NCBI GenBank assembly: GCA_935421135.1
Contig: OW285187.1
Location: 22,072,429 to 22,136,428, forward strand
Direction of reading: 5' to 3'
Source: Bugulina stolonifera
Taxonomy: Eukaryota > Bryozoa > Gymnolaemata > Cheilostomatida > Bugulidae
Length of the DNA: 64,000 bases
Part shown: in pieces, positions 41,312 to 55,166 of the stretch
Layout of the letters: every line of letters starts with the position of its first letter
How positions within the stretch are numbered: the first letter of the stretch is position 1
The notes under the pieces: model-generated
Told to the model about the DNA's origin: nothing
The model's database searches: none
What the model saw: only the letters and a program-made list of their open reading frames with translations
Translations under genes and position numbers: made by a program

Positions 41312-44300
41312 CTAGACACCATAGTGGTGTTTGATGGCTAGTATGATGTCAGCCTTCTTGGTCGCACTAGTGTGAATCTTCTCATTCCGAACTATAGACT
41401 TGAGGTCTGCCACTGTTAGTTTTCCAAGCTACAAGAGAAATACACCTGGTTATCATATAGAATATATCAACATGTGCCACAGTTATAATATAGAATGTCA
41501 AGTTTTCATACTTAATAAAACACTCTCATGACATGTGTTGTACAAATATGATGGTAACTCGTAAGGGGATAGAAGTTAGCTGGTATTAGCACTGATATAT
41601 TTGATCAAAAGTGAAAGTTTCTCACTGCAATTCCCCATCCCAAGTTCAGGAACTACTGTACTTGTAATAGTAACATTCATTAAATATGGCTCATACCTCA
41701 TCTGATTGCGCCAATTGTTTAGGGTCTAGAGTGGCAGGATCAACTTTGACTTTCTTTGCTGCTGTACCTGCTGTAGCTGCAGATCTCTTGGCAGGTGTTG
41801 TAGTAGGGTAGCCATCTGGGAACACACTCTCTTTGAAATCTTCTATTTCTGACCCAGCTTTCTTCTCTATGCTTTTGATGTTTGGCACTGAGAGAGAGAA
41901 GTAGAGTTGGTTCATGTACAGACTCAGTACAAGCTTGGTGTATTCAATTTAGTTGAAATTTTCAAACATTTAAAGATATACCTCACGTAACATTCATGCT
42001 AATGTATCTAATGATCAGCTGTGAACTACTTGTGCCCGTCTGTGTAATGAAGTAATTCTACATGCAAATGTTACAATGAATTAAATAGGCGGATGGTAAA
42101 AGTCAAACCAGGGGGGCAAATCCAGTGATTTAAAAAGCTATCAACACCACACACTGGTATAGCACCCACCCACCTGTGTCCAGCTGATTAAAGATGGATC
42201 AAAAAATATTTTGAGATAGCAGCCTAGGACACCCTGTTGTTACATAGAAACTACATAGACGCATAAAACCATTCATATTCTTTTCGCTTTTAGCCACCCT
42301 ATTTACATTGTAGTGGACATCAGAAGATGAGACTTGTGTGGCGACAGTTGACTCCAGTACGCTTAGTCTAGCATTATCCGCTCCCGTTACACTAATGGCT
42401 AATATGTTGCGTTTTTTGGTCGTCCGCGTGAAACGGCCGGCGTTTCAATAGAAGAATTCTTTTCCGTCGGATATTATAATATTTCTCCGATGAACTGCTG
42501 GGAGCCGCCGAAAAATACTTTAGGTAGTATGAAGTTGTCTGCTCTATATTTTGAGCTACAGTGACCGATTAACTTATTCGCACCAACCAAGTCTGACATT
42601 GGCCTAAGTTTTCAACTTTAGACGAAAACAGCGATCCAACCTGTGTGATTTGTAGTGGAAATTCCCAAAACTCAGCGCTATTTGACTCAAAGGGGTATAT
42701 AAATATATACATGTACCCCTCTGATTTGAATAAAAAACTACTGTACTATAATATATTTTAAATATACATTTAATAGACACAAGTTTAAATCAAAGCTTTT
42801 TCTTTTATTTAAACAGAAAGTAATTAGCATATAAATTCTACTAATTAGTTGTACATTTGCATGTGAGTTGGGTGTAGGAAAAATTAATCAAGGTGAAAAT
42901 ACTTTAATTGTGCACATTAGATGCATTAGAATAAAACATATAATTACAGTATAATAGCATAACAGTAGGAAGTAAAAAGAAAAATAACAACGATTTCAAT
43001 GCTAAAAGATTGTTGAACATGTTCATTACTTGCTTACATTAACACAATAATAAATAAAAAATTCTAATTTTAAATAAATATATTATTCCATTTTACACTA
43101 TCTGCAAAAAGTAAAATGCTAGTTGTGTGCCGCGTTACCTACACACATAGAGGTGGGAAAACCAAACTCTATGCCTATACCGGAGTTTGTTTACTCATTC
43201 CCACAGAAACGAAAACATAACGTAGTGGGTTCGCTGATACCTATTATTAGGGGGGGGCTAAGAAGTGGATTGATACAGGTCTGATACAGAATTCGAAACT
43301 TCCGGGACACAATCTCACGGACGGCCCGCTCACGGAACAAATACCTGGTAAACTCTAAACTTCCTGTGTGCAAGCAACCAATCAGTGCTGCTTGAAAAGA
43401 AGGTAAAGATGTGCCATACCAGTATAATCAGTGATGTCTTCAGGCTCATCTCTGTTCAGTGCCATGGCCTCAAGATTAGAATAGAACTTTTGCAGTGAAG
43501 GATTCTCAAACATTGGAGGTTCATATGGGAAGGATAGCTTGTTAACCATGGCCTTGCATTTCTCTACCTGTTCATCAGTTGCTACAAGTATAATTAGCCA
43601 GAGGAGTAACAATCACAACATTGACAGTAGGTAAGACGCCTGCTAGTCATCATCCAGACTGTTCAAGTGACAACAGTGATAAAATATCTATAGAACTACG
43701 AATTGAATGTGCAATTACCCAGAATTCCAAATTACAGCAACAGGAAGCCTATGACTACCATTGACCACTACAAGACTTAATTCAAAGATATACATGTACA
43801 ATTTGTATGTTGATGTGGATAGACTGTGGAATCACGTCAGCATCTCATAGTAACAATGTGGGCTATTACTTGCACTCACCGTCAGAGGAATGCTCTATAT
43901 GACTGAGATCTCTGACATCTTCCTTGAAAGGGCAGAAGATAACGTGGAATCCTGGTGGCATGGTTTGATTGTTGTGCTCACCTTTCTCCTCTAGTTGGGG
44001 CAGCAGATAGACTAGTTCCAGTGTACTGTTACTACGGGGGACGTAGTGACACACCGCCACCATATTTCTCGCTGCACACCGAGATAATAGGGCTGAGAAG
44101 AGGGTTGCACTTCCCTTTACAACCTAAAGCAAATCTGACACTTTGATGACCTTGATAATAGTTGTCTGATATCAGTGTAATAAGTAAAACAGTGCAAGTA
44201 TGCAAAAATATAACAACTATAGATAATTTATATGCACACTAACATGCCTTCCGTCTCTTGATTGTGGGGATAACTTCAATAAAGAAGCATAACGTATTCT

Positions 44301-47300
44301 TTTTGCAATAATAAACAACAGCACTAGGAAATATTTCAGCTGCAGACAATGCAATTGAATTTTCTTGGAGGACTATATAAGTTGAGATGTGTCTTCAATA
44401 TTGAGTTTCGAGAACCCTAGCACTTAAGATTGTGCACTGAAACAACTTGTCAGCCATTATTAGGAATACAATACATCATAGACTTGTACGGGAGGGTGCA
44501 GTAACAGTTTATGTTGAAGACGCAGTTGTTTGCATATACGTACACAAGCACTTGCTAGTACCGTGCTTAGAGGTCAATAGTAATAGCACCAGATGTCACA
44601 ATTCCCCAAAAGATGTAAAAAGTAGAAGTCTATTTAACATATCCATAACTTACTGTCTCATCTGGATATATAAAATGAGATGGCTTGACATGTAGATGTA
44701 ACTTCACTTCACACCTCTTTTTGAATCCTTTAAGTTTCAGACCTGAAGTTTACAACACAACAGCATTACTAAGGCATCAAGTTGAAATAATTTCATAAAT
44801 ATAATGAATACAGTTGCTCAGTGTGTATGTTATACACAAACCCATAGAACACACACAATCATGTAGATATAGGTTCCATATGGTAGCTATACAGTGTACA
44901 TGCAGGTTCCATATGGTAGCTATACAGTGTACATGCAGGTTCCATATGGTAGCTATACAGTATGATGCATTAGAATTATTTTGGTATTAAATCACCTGTG
45001 AGAAGACAATGTATATACTATATACAAGTACATGTAGAGTAGTGGTGTATCACTAGCACATTATATGTAAGTACAATGTACGTGTTAACTGAGATTCAGC
45101 GAAGAGAACAAACTGAGTATTTGCTTCTCATGCTAGTCGCCTTTCAGTACAAAGAGCAGTTTAGTTAGAATATTGTTTACCTGAGATATCAAACTTCTTC
45201 ATGGCAGCTGCCTCATCTGTCTCCATACATATACGCTTACCAGCGTACTCCTGGTAGAGCTTAATATCTTGTGGCATAACATCTTCTCCAGTGGCAGCGT
45301 TAAAAACTTTAGTCTGAGTGCGAACCTCCGAGTTGGTAGCTGAATGAATCTTAACAGAAGTAGGAATGTTGGCCTTTCGACACAGGCAGTAACTAAAATA
45401 TATAACAAACGTATGAAATAGGAACAAACACTCGAGGTATGAATGATTATGATAAAAAGACGAACGTTGTCAGGCACCAGGCAGAGTTATCTTCTCGTGA
45501 TGACCCCGATAAAGCCATCATACAAGAATACTACATCCATCAACAGCTAATACATACAAGAGCTCCTCAACTTATGTACTACCTCAAGTTATAAAATATT
45601 TATGTGTTTCTATTTGCTCAGAATTAAACGAAATGAACAATTCATGTACTGTATATCGTATATCTATTACTGAAATAGTGCTGACTAAACAAATAACTAC
45701 AAGTTTGCACAAATACGTTACTCACATGCCAACTGACAGCTCCACAGAGTTTCCAATCCTAAATGGAATCCTACCCAATGCTCGTCGTTTGTGTTCCTTG
45801 CGGTAAACTCTAAAACAGTTTGGGACAAATATCACTGTTTATCCAAACTCTAACAACAACTACAGCTCGACTCTGCTACGCATTACTATAATACACAATA
45901 TTGTGGATTTATATTGTATGTCATGCCCTTGAAGCAGATATTTCAACAGCCTTATCTCTACCTGGTTTGTATGGCTGCTATTGGGAGATTAGGTCATCAT
46001 TTCCCAACAAATAGGGAAGATTATTTCTCCTGTTACAGTTTAGACTAAGAACTATGGCCACCTGCCACAGCTATTTCCAATTTGGAAAACAAGAAGACCA
46101 GGAACCAACACTATAGATGTATAACCAGATGCACATACCGGGAGAGGAGGTCTTCAAATCTCGCACTCGGATCAGGATAGCTAGTTGACGTCGAATCATT
46201 ATCCAGACCCAACAGGTCCTTGTAGAATAGCTCCATATCAAAAGGTTTCTTCACATCCTCAGCTTTTAAAGCTAACAACTCCAGGTCTATGTTCATTGCT
46301 TTCAAATCAGTCGCCTTTGCCAACGCTTTTCTCTGCAAACAAAACATACATACATGTATATGGAAAGTCATTGAAAAAAGATTTGCCAAATGGCACAAGC
46401 ACCAATGCACATGCATATTGAAATTGTGAAGACACCATCAATGGAAGAAATTTACACATAGAAAAAAAAAACAAAATAAAGCTCTAGTACTACATTTTCA
46501 AATTTAAAACATTTTGAACTTGTTATTGTTAAAATCACAATCACTATAAGAAGTGTAACAAATCCTCACTTACCTTGAGAGCAGCATTTCCCTTGTGAGG
46601 GTTATCATCACATGTAAAGAGGAGAATCTTTTTCTCACCAAAGTTTTTGTTGCTAAAAATAACGGACACACAATAGACAGTAGATAGAACCATTTAGTCC
46701 TGTTCCAATCACTCACCACCAACCAGGTAAAGTTTAGATTGATAAGTGAGTGTATGACAAAGTCATGACTCACTAATTTACTAAATGACAAATTAGACGC
46801 AGACTTTCAGGGAAGAAAGCAAGAAAAATAATTGATGGCACCAAATGGTAAAATTATGAAAATTGGAAATACTTGAATTCGTGGAGCAAACATGTGTAAC
46901 AAATAACATTGAAATAATCTGCTCCAAAAATTAAAAAAGATAAAAATCAAAAGAGAAATATCGCTTGCATCATGGGAGTTCATAATAATGACTGTGATCT
47001 AAGATGAAATTCCTGAGAACGTGGAATTCTCAACAGACTGTATGCAGTAGTTGGAGGGATTAATTTGCACCAAATCTGTAACAAGAGTCGTCAAATATCT
47101 TATAATGTAGCGCATACTTGGCGTATCTTCAATAAATGAGAGTCTTTTCTCTTCACTTTGTAAGTTGTCTGCTCCTACCCCAAACCACAACATATAGACG
47201 TCTCTTAGAACACATTTAGTGCCTGTTAATTCCTGGTGGTTGGTAACTAGTAAGGATAACTTACTACATTCTAACCAAGAGAGTAGAAATATATTTATTT

Positions 47301-50300
47301 CTCATCAATTGGTGAAAAGAGGGGACAACTTCATATTACAATCAATAGTTTATGGTTGGTTGTCCAGAGTCACCATTCGACAGCTAATAATAGAACAGAA
47401 ATGTCAAGGTCCACTGATGTGTAAGATTAACTTACCATTTTGCAAACACATTAGAACAAGCCCAGAGAACATCGCTTAATTCATAGTTATCAGAATGTCC
47501 AATCTCATTGGCAAACTTCTCAGAGTCTACAGAATAAATGGTCACTTTCCATACCACCATTAAATATCTACATCCAAATACTCGTATAAGTTTGTATGAA
47601 TAACTACTAATATACAGAATATAACCAGATTTACCCATTCTCTCTCCTCAGCTATGACATGTGGCAGTAGTACATAAGTAGCGCAGTGGAGCGGCAATAG
47701 CACGAGTCTTATATATGAAAGAACTGATCGGCAAGGATAAATAATGGTCAAATAAATTAAATATACTATCATGTATTGGTTAAAGGCATGTCTATGCAGT
47801 GTAGCCACCGTACATATACATGTAAATGTATATCTCCATGTAAATGTACATGTAAATGTATATCTCCATGTAAATGTACATGTATACATGTCTACACATA
47901 TATTTATCTGGTAGTCACGAAGTGGTGGTTAGATATTAAATTTTACCTTCGAGAATCTCTTCAATGTCTGTGATCCGCTGGATATTGAGTTGAGCTAAAT
48001 CCTGAAATAAAAGATTGTACCAAATAATATAGAATGTTTCAATACTGCAATACAACATATTATATAATATAATTTACAGATAAAACATTTAATGAGTTAC
48101 AAAGAGACCTGCTTCATATTGTCATGCTTTGAGCTGTACAAGAGCAGTAGGACTGTTGGCTGAGAGACTAGATATATTTGCTGTATACAACTATAGAACT
48201 GGTGGTACAACTCACCTGGTAAACATTAATAGCTTTACCATCAGGAACACTGGATTTATCCTGCAAACGATGTAGTAAATGTCATTGTGCTACCTTTAAC
48301 TACACTAACCAACTACTAATACAGAAAATGCTGTGATAATAGATGTTACAATCTGATAAGACGGTCACAAGCAGTGCGGTTTATTGTGAGAGTTGCATCA
48401 CTGGAGGAACACTGTGTGCCATGTTGGGACTTTTAGAACCAATCAAAACGACCGAAAGAAAGAGTTTGAAAACGTAATCCTTTATCACCCAATATGGCCT
48501 CATGTTTACTTCTGGCGATGCAACTCTCATAATAAACGGCTCTGATCACAAGTTATGAATAAGTATTTGTAACTCTAAGTGAACATAGTTTATATAGGAA
48601 AATGTTGAATATAATAGGCGTATTCGGATATTGCACTGTGCATGCTTATAAATAGCAATCTGTGGCAATAACAATATATTTTATTCAATATTATAGCGCT
48701 AGCTATAACGCAACGCAAGCTGTGCCTGGCAATAATAATATAAAGTATATTCACTTAGCGAGGGGATTTCCCTTCAAAGCAAGCACTAGTCACGCCTGAA
48801 CGCTCAAGTTGCATTCGGATAGTTAGACCAGTGCTAGATGAACCCATAGAGGTAACACCCCATAGAGCAGGAACTTAAAAATTTTCCGCTATTAAACGCC
48901 GATTGGCCACTTGATGCCAGTTTTCCCCACGGGCGGCCATGATGCGATGGGGATTTCGTCCGTTTGTTTACATTAGTTACCATTACAATTATATATAAAA
49001 CATAAAATTTTTCAACGCTGTTATTTACAGACACTATTTGTGTAAAATGTTTTGGATTTATATCTAAACTGTTTAATAATAACTCTGCTTTTTCACAATA
49101 CCAGTGATTTTGAAAATCTCTTTGTAAAATAGGACTTTAAAGAAAAATAAGAATGGATGTTTACTCGACCAAATAATACTAGTAACCGACTAGCACGGCA
49201 GCGTATATCGGTAGAAAGTCTGTGAATGCGTTGATTGGTCAACAAAAATAAAACCGCATATTATTGGGTATTAAAATTTCTAATCGCTAACTTGATAGGC
49301 TTATTGTACAGAATTATCTACCCATAAAGGACTTTCGATAGCACGTGAACAATTCTCTGTTCATTTCAAAAAATGAGCGTGGAGCTGGTTGTACTAGTGG
49401 CATTCCTGGAACAATAATATTATACAATCTGACAATCTCATATTATAGTTAACATTGGTGTGATTGCAAGAGTGTACTTTGGGTTTCTTTGGACTAACAG
49501 TGTGGTTAGTAGGAATACAGTACGGTTGTTGTGAGTTGGAACTGGAAAGACAATGAAATAAATTCAATTGTTATTTATTGTAGAATAATTGTTGTAAAAT
49601 TAAAAATTTACTCAATAATAAAATTAAATGATATAATAATTTTAATTAGCCCAGAAGTTATAGCAAGTATAATTGTTTAAAATTAATAAGCACATTCATT
49701 TATCCAGTAATAGTGGAATCTCTCGGTACTGTTATTGATTGATTGAGGCTGAGTTAAATTAACTTTGCTCACTGTCACTGCTGTACCTATAGACTATAGT
49801 TATTAATTATAGTAATGGTAATAGGCTACTACTACGTTGTAAATAATTAAATATAGTAATACTATCAGGTGAAGTTGTGATCGCGACTCATTAGCAATTT
49901 ATTACAATAGTCACAGATCAAAATCACTCACTCATTAGATCAGTGACTACACTATAACTACTAAACTAACTATTATTTTATTAATTCAGGTGATTTCCAT
50001 AGACTATCTATCAACATGAACATGTTTATCATTGAATTGATTATATTTATATAATTATTTTATAATATTAATATTTGTGATTGTAAATTAATTTTTTTGT
50101 AATAATAATTATAATAGGCTATAAATATAATAGACCTATTATAATTATTGTAATTGTGTCATAGGCCTATCATCATTACTTTGAATGTTAGTATAGGCTA
50201 ACTTTATATTGCTAGGAAATTTATTTAAGAAATCTGTAAACTATCAATGACTTTGTTTCACAGATGTGAACTTTCCTTTGTCCATTCCTGTCTAGAGTTT

Positions 50301-52491
50301 GATTCCGAGGCTTTGTAGTATCTAATTGCCTAGCACAGTTGGTAGCCTAAATACATTATAATCAAAGATCTACACCAGCTTAGCATAATCTTAGAATAGT
50401 TTCAAGCTAAACTATAACTGAAAGGAAAGATGATATGGAAGTAAAAATCTAGATTTATTAGGGCTGTTAATTAGTCATTAAACATTATAATGTAGAACGT
50501 TGAATAGTCTTATGCAAGTTTATAGGCCTACGTCATTTATTTAACTTCTTGGTAACAGTTTGTTTAAACAAAACTTTCCTAGCCTTTCTACCTACAATAG
50601 AATAGGTGCAGGTTGAGTTGTAGCATTGATTTGTTATTTATAGGTTGGAGATTGAAGTGAAATCTGGATACCACGATGCACATCGCCACAACTTTATGTG
50701 TGGTGCTCATCCATCATACCCATCAAGTACGTTATGATTATGAACTCTTTTCCTGGGACTCGTGCACACAAACTGTAACAGCTGCTTCCCAATTAGAAAT
50801 GGGTTTCACGGTTAAAATGAGATGCTTGATTTAATTAAGGCTTGTTGTTTTATATATTATATGTGTGAGAATGTACTTGGTAGATTTCTGTCGTCTATTA
50901 TAGAGCTGTATGAATGATCAACTATATCAACATATATGTCTTATCGAAATCGTACTTTATTTTACTCTAAATATAATGTGATGCCAATTTGGCAAGAATC
51001 ATGTAACTACTAATAGCTGTACTATTATGGTAGGACAGTAGGCATTGAAAATGTTTCGTTACTGCTTTATTATTTGGATCTAATACCTCTTATATGTCTG
51101 TAAACTATTTATCTGTGGTAAGCGTGAAGCATTTATTTATCTGGTATCAATTTCCTAATATAGGTCTACTAGACAGAATGTTGATCTGTGCTGATGCTGT
51201 CAATTTTGAAGAGCTGGCTGACCTTATTCCTAAGAATGGCAACGAGTGACTTCTGAATATTGAATAAGAGTTCTTATGCTATTTTTATTCAGTAAATATT
51301 TAAAATAGATTTGGTCAAAATATTGGCATTTATACTCCATGTTATGAATTGGTTTTGTTCGTCTACATAAATGTTTTTATTTGTAATATGCAACTTCTGC
51401 AAATCTGTTCTACATTTAGAAATACACCTATTAATACTTATACTCTATCAATCATGTGATACCAGGGTAAACCATAGGACGTAGAACAATTAGCAACTAC
51501 AGTAGCTTTAGCTGTATTGTAATTTGAGGTAAAAGTAAAGTAATCTTGCCTACTGAAGACCAAAATAACTAGAACTAGAAACTGTGTAATAATAATTTTG
51601 TGATGTACTTATATACTAATATACAATATTTGCAATTAGCATGCAGTTACTATCAAAGTTACAAAATATAATAAATACAATAATTATGTTGGTCTGAAAT
51701 AATTGGAAAATATGTGTGCAACAGAAAATTTCAGATTATTGGTAGCAAAGAACAAATTTTGACTACTAACTAAATGACTAACTAATCACAGCAGCGCATA
51801 GGTAACTAATGTCAACAAACGGTAACTACCCCAACACATCATGGCCGCTAGGGATGAAAAGTGGCATCACAAAATTTACCGGAGTTCCTGCTCTAGGGGA
51901 GATAACTCTATGGATGAACCAGTACAGTTTTCGAATACGCCTAACGTTATCTACACATCATGTACAGCTGTGCTACACTGAGAAATATTTAGACAATAAG
52001 GAGTTAACATACCAGGCCATAAAACACTACAGCAAGCATGTCCTTCTCACTAGTGATAACCTTCTTCTGGCAGATGTTTCGAATACACTTTAAGCATTTC
52101 TCAAAATGACTATCATCATCCTCATCTTGCTTCACAAACATTGCAGGACTACAGTCTACCAGGAAAATCACACCAGTCTGTAGAGTGAACTAGAAATATG
52201 AAATAATAGCAATTTAGCATTTTTGAAAACTTCTTACGTGAATACCGATGACACAAAAATGATCAAATCTATATTTGCATCTCGCGGAAGATTTGTGGTG
52301 GTAGTGCGCCTTGTTCACAGCTTTCGTACTGACATGAATTTTTCAGGAATTTAGGAATTGAGCAAGTAGTTTTGGTAAGATGCATATAAGGGCAAGGTGG
52401 ACAAACTTACAGCAGCACCCTTAATTGCCTCATCAGATTGCTCATCTCCGTCCAATGCATGGGACGTCCAGTCCCAGTCATCAAAGTCCAT
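41312..52491 (-). CDS. XRCC6: Ku70 (XRCC6), DNA end-binding subunit, 14 exons; apparent frameshift in exon 6
   Basis: Exons: 52491-52411, 52189-52013, 48260-48216, 48001-47947, 47526-47436, 46654-46574, 46332-46139, 45809-45726, 45392-45181, 44742-44654, 44123-43880, 43581-43420, 41887-41697, 41428-41312. The start is MDFDDWDWTSHALDG. The N-terminal von Willebrand-type domain (GVIFLVDCSPAM; MLAVVFYG), the beta-barrel core (FRIGNSVELSVG; VMPQDIKLYQEYAGK), the C-terminal arm (KLSFPYEPPMFENPSLQKFY) and a terminal SAP domain (LTVADLKSIVRNEK) are all recognisable. Ku70 with Ku80 loads on broken ends in non-homologous end joining. Exon 6 has two extra bases (a CT unit near 46619-46623 on the minus strand) between KKILL and FTCDDNPH, which breaks the frame as written. 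The donor and acceptor are normal, so this may be an assembly error, an allele or a real lesion. Confidence 0.93.
42090..43130. other. Intronic sequence of Ku70 (intron 12), no gene seen
   Basis: A GC-richer patch at 42400-42520 and an AT-rich stretch at 42700-43100 are visible. No ORF, RNA gene or bounded repeat can be supported. Confidence 0.4.
44869..44964. repeat. 33-bp tandem repeat, three copies, in a Ku70 intron
   Basis: The unit AGGTTCCATATGGTAGCTAT followed by ACAGTGTACATGC occurs three times, the last truncated. Confidence 0.85.
47816..47892. repeat. 30-bp tandem repeat in a Ku70 intron
   Basis: Two and a half copies of a unit built from ATGTAAATGTATATCTCC and ATGTAAATGTAC, embedded in ACATGTA-rich DNA. 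Confidence 0.75.
48372..48544. mobile_element. hAT-like MITE, 173 bp, in Ku70 intron 2
   Basis: Inverted ends CAGTGCGGTTTATTGTGAG and CTCATAATAAACGGCTCTG (imperfect) continue into GAGTTGCATC/GATGCAACTC. Flanks are near-identical 8-bp repeats GTCACAAG (48364-48371) and ATCACAAG (48545-48552). No coding sequence. Confidence 0.75.
48617..51941. mobile_element. 3.3-kb TIR element in Ku70 intron 2 carrying exon-like fragments
   Basis: It begins GGCGTATTCGGATATTG and ends TTTTCGAATACGCC, with TA on both sides. The inverted similarity extends inward: 48834-48975 matches the reverse complement of about 51805-51925 (shared CCATAGAG, AGAGCAGGAACT, GGCCATGATG and TTACATTAGTTACC-type phrases). The left arm has an extra insert related to 53530-53690. 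No transposase is seen. Two phase-compatible exon-like pieces lie inside on the plus strand. Confidence 0.6.
50644..51249 (+). pseudogene. Two exon-like fragments within the 3.3-kb TIR element
   Basis: Fragment A (50644-50726) sits between TTTATAG and GTACGTT and reads EIEVKSGYHDAHRHNF then MCGAHPSYPS. Fragment B (51164-51249) follows TAATATAG and reads LLDRMLICADAVNFEELADL to a TGA stop. Their split codon joins in frame (A|GT). I do not recognise the protein. They may be a captured gene piece or a decayed intronic gene; no upstream exon was identified. Confidence 0.35.
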
Positions 52492-52599
52492 TTCAACTCA
52501 CGTGGTTCTAAAAGTTCAATTCAATTCATATGAATCCCACAGAGGTAAAGTTATTCTCATGCCACCGATGAACTAGAACTTACTTTCCCATTTGCTTTC

Positions 52600-52868
52600 A
52601 CGACCACTCGCTCACCAGCTTATACATGTACTCCTCGGTGTGACCAGCCCCCTGCAGCTTGCACTGTGAGAAAGGCCCAGATGACTATGCCTTTTTTGGC
52701 AGGGGTAGAGGAGTTGCCTAGAAGCAATGCTGACTTTCATTACCCAAGGACTTTTACACGAGGCACGAGAGCAGTTTGGCTGGATACTCTTTCTAAGACC
52801 ACCGTGACCAGGATTCGAACCTGGAACCTTCAGCATGAAAGTTCAGCATTCTAACCATTAGGCTGTCA
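52600..52868 (-). repeat. tRNA-derived SINE-like element
   Basis: The minus strand starts TGACAGCCTAATGGTTAGAA (box A-like, 52868 downward) and has box B GGTTCGAATCC near 52810-52820, with tRNA spacing. A body of about 200 bp then runs to a GTACATG-rich end near 52620. The anticodon stem is poor, so a working tRNA gene is unlikely. Confidence 0.6.
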
Positions 52869-52880
52869 AAAACATATTCT

Positions 52881-55166
52881 ATTGTTTTCTCCCTGCCTTA
52901 TACCTATAACTAAATGTAAATGAGAAATGAGGAAGAATTAGCACCTGGGCTTATGTGGAGAACATCATCACAATAAAACCACATAGGGGCGGGAGTGGTG
53001 GGCCTCATGTCACCAGTAGGAACAAATTATTTGTGTAATTATTCATAGGTATAAACCAGTATTGAAATAAGCAACGTGTTTTGGTGCCGGTGAGCATTAC
53101 CCGTCTATTGCTCTTTAGATGCCTTATATTTAGCCAATCTTCAGGACTCTCATTGCCATAGGTAAGAAACTAGTATTCAAGTTTATGTTTGAGCTGATGG
53201 ATCTTGGTCCACCTTTAGTCCAGAAGCTAGTTCATATTAGGTTTACTACGATATATTTAGAAACACCCTACTTTCACTAGTGTGATTGTCTCTATTCATG
53301 TACATGTATCTCTGCCCACTCACAGTTAATCAACTAATTGGTATTCAATAATTGGCTAAATTTTAATAAAATTTAATTGAACCACACCATTTACTCAATT
53401 TTAACTGGTAAAGCCCAATCAATTCAAAAGACAATGACAATTGGGATGCTCGGAAAACACAGGTGCACGCCAAATAAATAGCTACATGTATATCCAGTAA
53501 TATGAATTAATTTTATTCAGTATTAAACTTTGCACTATCAGGATCAGCTAGCCGTGCCTGCGAATAATCATCTATTATTACAATGGGAACACCCCTTTAC
53601 AACCAGCATTAGTCACGCCTGAGTGCTAACACCTGCATTCGGCTATTAAGCACAGCCTCATATGAACCAGCACAATATCTGAATACGCCTATTTTAACCA
53701 ATAGTACATGTAGAAGAAGTGAGCAGACTTACTTCAGGCTAAATTAAGTTTGCTCACGGTCGGTGCTATTGGTATGGCCGTATTGCTATTGCCAATGCTA
53801 TGTGTCACTGAAAACTTGAACTTCACTTTACTGAGTATCTTGTGCAAATACAATAAGCCTGGCAAACTTTTGTACCAGTCAGAAAACAATGGGAAAGTCA
53901 AGTCAGCAAATTGACAAGCCCGAAGTCAAGTCAACTTGTGATTTGACTTGGTAAGTCAAGTCAATCCTATGAGTTGACCCAGCCATGGGAATACTGTTAT
54001 GTCCTCTACAGAATATCTCGCATTGACATTATTTCCCATTATTGCATGAATGCGCAATCATGATAATAGTATCTATTGGCAGTAGTTACTTGTTGTGGAC
54101 TTTTACTGCACTACTCTACTAATGTCTTGGCAATCAAGCTTATGTACTGTATTAATGATCCTGGAGCTACCTGTTGTACTTTGTGCATGATGTTGCCCCT
54201 TTTAGAGCTTTTATACTTGTAATCCAAGTCAGTTTGTACCGGCTGTAACTTGGTCCCCTTTATGTCCGAAACTGACTTTGATGTACTAGTTAATCTTTTG
54301 ACCTTGGATTAGAACCAGATTTGGTATACCAGGTAAATGGATTTTGCCTTCAGACCTCAATTTAGTCTGTAAGCTGTTGTTCAACAAAGTTATCTTACTG
54401 CATTGAACTTCTACACTTTCTTACTGTTTTTTGCTAACAATATGGTATCAGGCACTCAACTCTGGCCTTGGGCCTTTCCAAGTACAGTTTATGACTAATA
54501 CTAGGAGCCAGTAGTTCAACCCTTCCCCCACAGTTGTAGGTTTGACTTCTGCTAGTCTATCTAGTCATAGCAGCCGATCCCACGCCACCAGGTCTTGTGT
54601 TGACTCTGGGGACTTCGACGTTACCTTTGGGCCCCGGGAATCTCTCCTAGTCATCCCCACTACCTCTTGGTGTGTTTACACTTTTCATTTCTGCCGGGTT
54701 CGATTTGCTCACTCTCTCTAGCCCTAGCTCTCTCTTGCTCAGTCAGCCGGTTCTGACTCCCTCTCCGCTGTACTCTGGCCTGTAGCCTATATTGCATGGC
54801 TGCGGCTTAGCTACCCGGCCGGACACAACAATTCAATCTAGTGCCCCACCGAATGCACTACATTTGCCTACATACATAAAAACCACCAAACCATTGGCCA
54901 GTCATTTGCCCATGGATGATGTTTGCAACTTGAACTTGTATAGGTCCTTTTGGAACATATGAATGGAGGCAGAGTTCTTTATGCTATTAAAAATTAACTA
55001 ATGCATCAGCCATTGGTCATACTCATTCATCTATCAATCCAGCATGACCATCAAGATCATCAGATCATCTCAATAATCATCATCATCATCGCAACAAAGA
55101 CAATCGTACACAGGCTTTCCAAGTCAAACTTCAACTTGGTAAGCCTGATCTCACATGTGTTTTTTG
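52881..55166. other. Intergenic region with repeat fragments
   Basis: A fragment at about 53530-53690 is related to the 3.3-kb TIR element and ends CTGAATACGCC near 53690. An AAGTC-rich patch lies at 53885-53985. A pyrimidine- and GC-richer tract at about 54440-54830 resembles a repeat, but I cannot place it. No gene is seen. Confidence 0.45.

Noticed and set aside
47776..47973. Cysteine/lysine-rich small ORF on the plus strand
   Set aside because: Created by translation of the 30-bp tandem repeat and its flanks in a Ku70 intron.
52795..52868. Possible tRNA gene (box A and box B present, minus strand)
   Set aside because: The anticodon and acceptor stems do not pair; better explained as the head of a SINE.
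53996..54830. Possible solo LTR starting TGTTATGTCC and ending GGACACAACA
   Set aside because: No matching 4-6 bp target duplication and no internal retrotransposon sequence; the terminal similarity may be chance.
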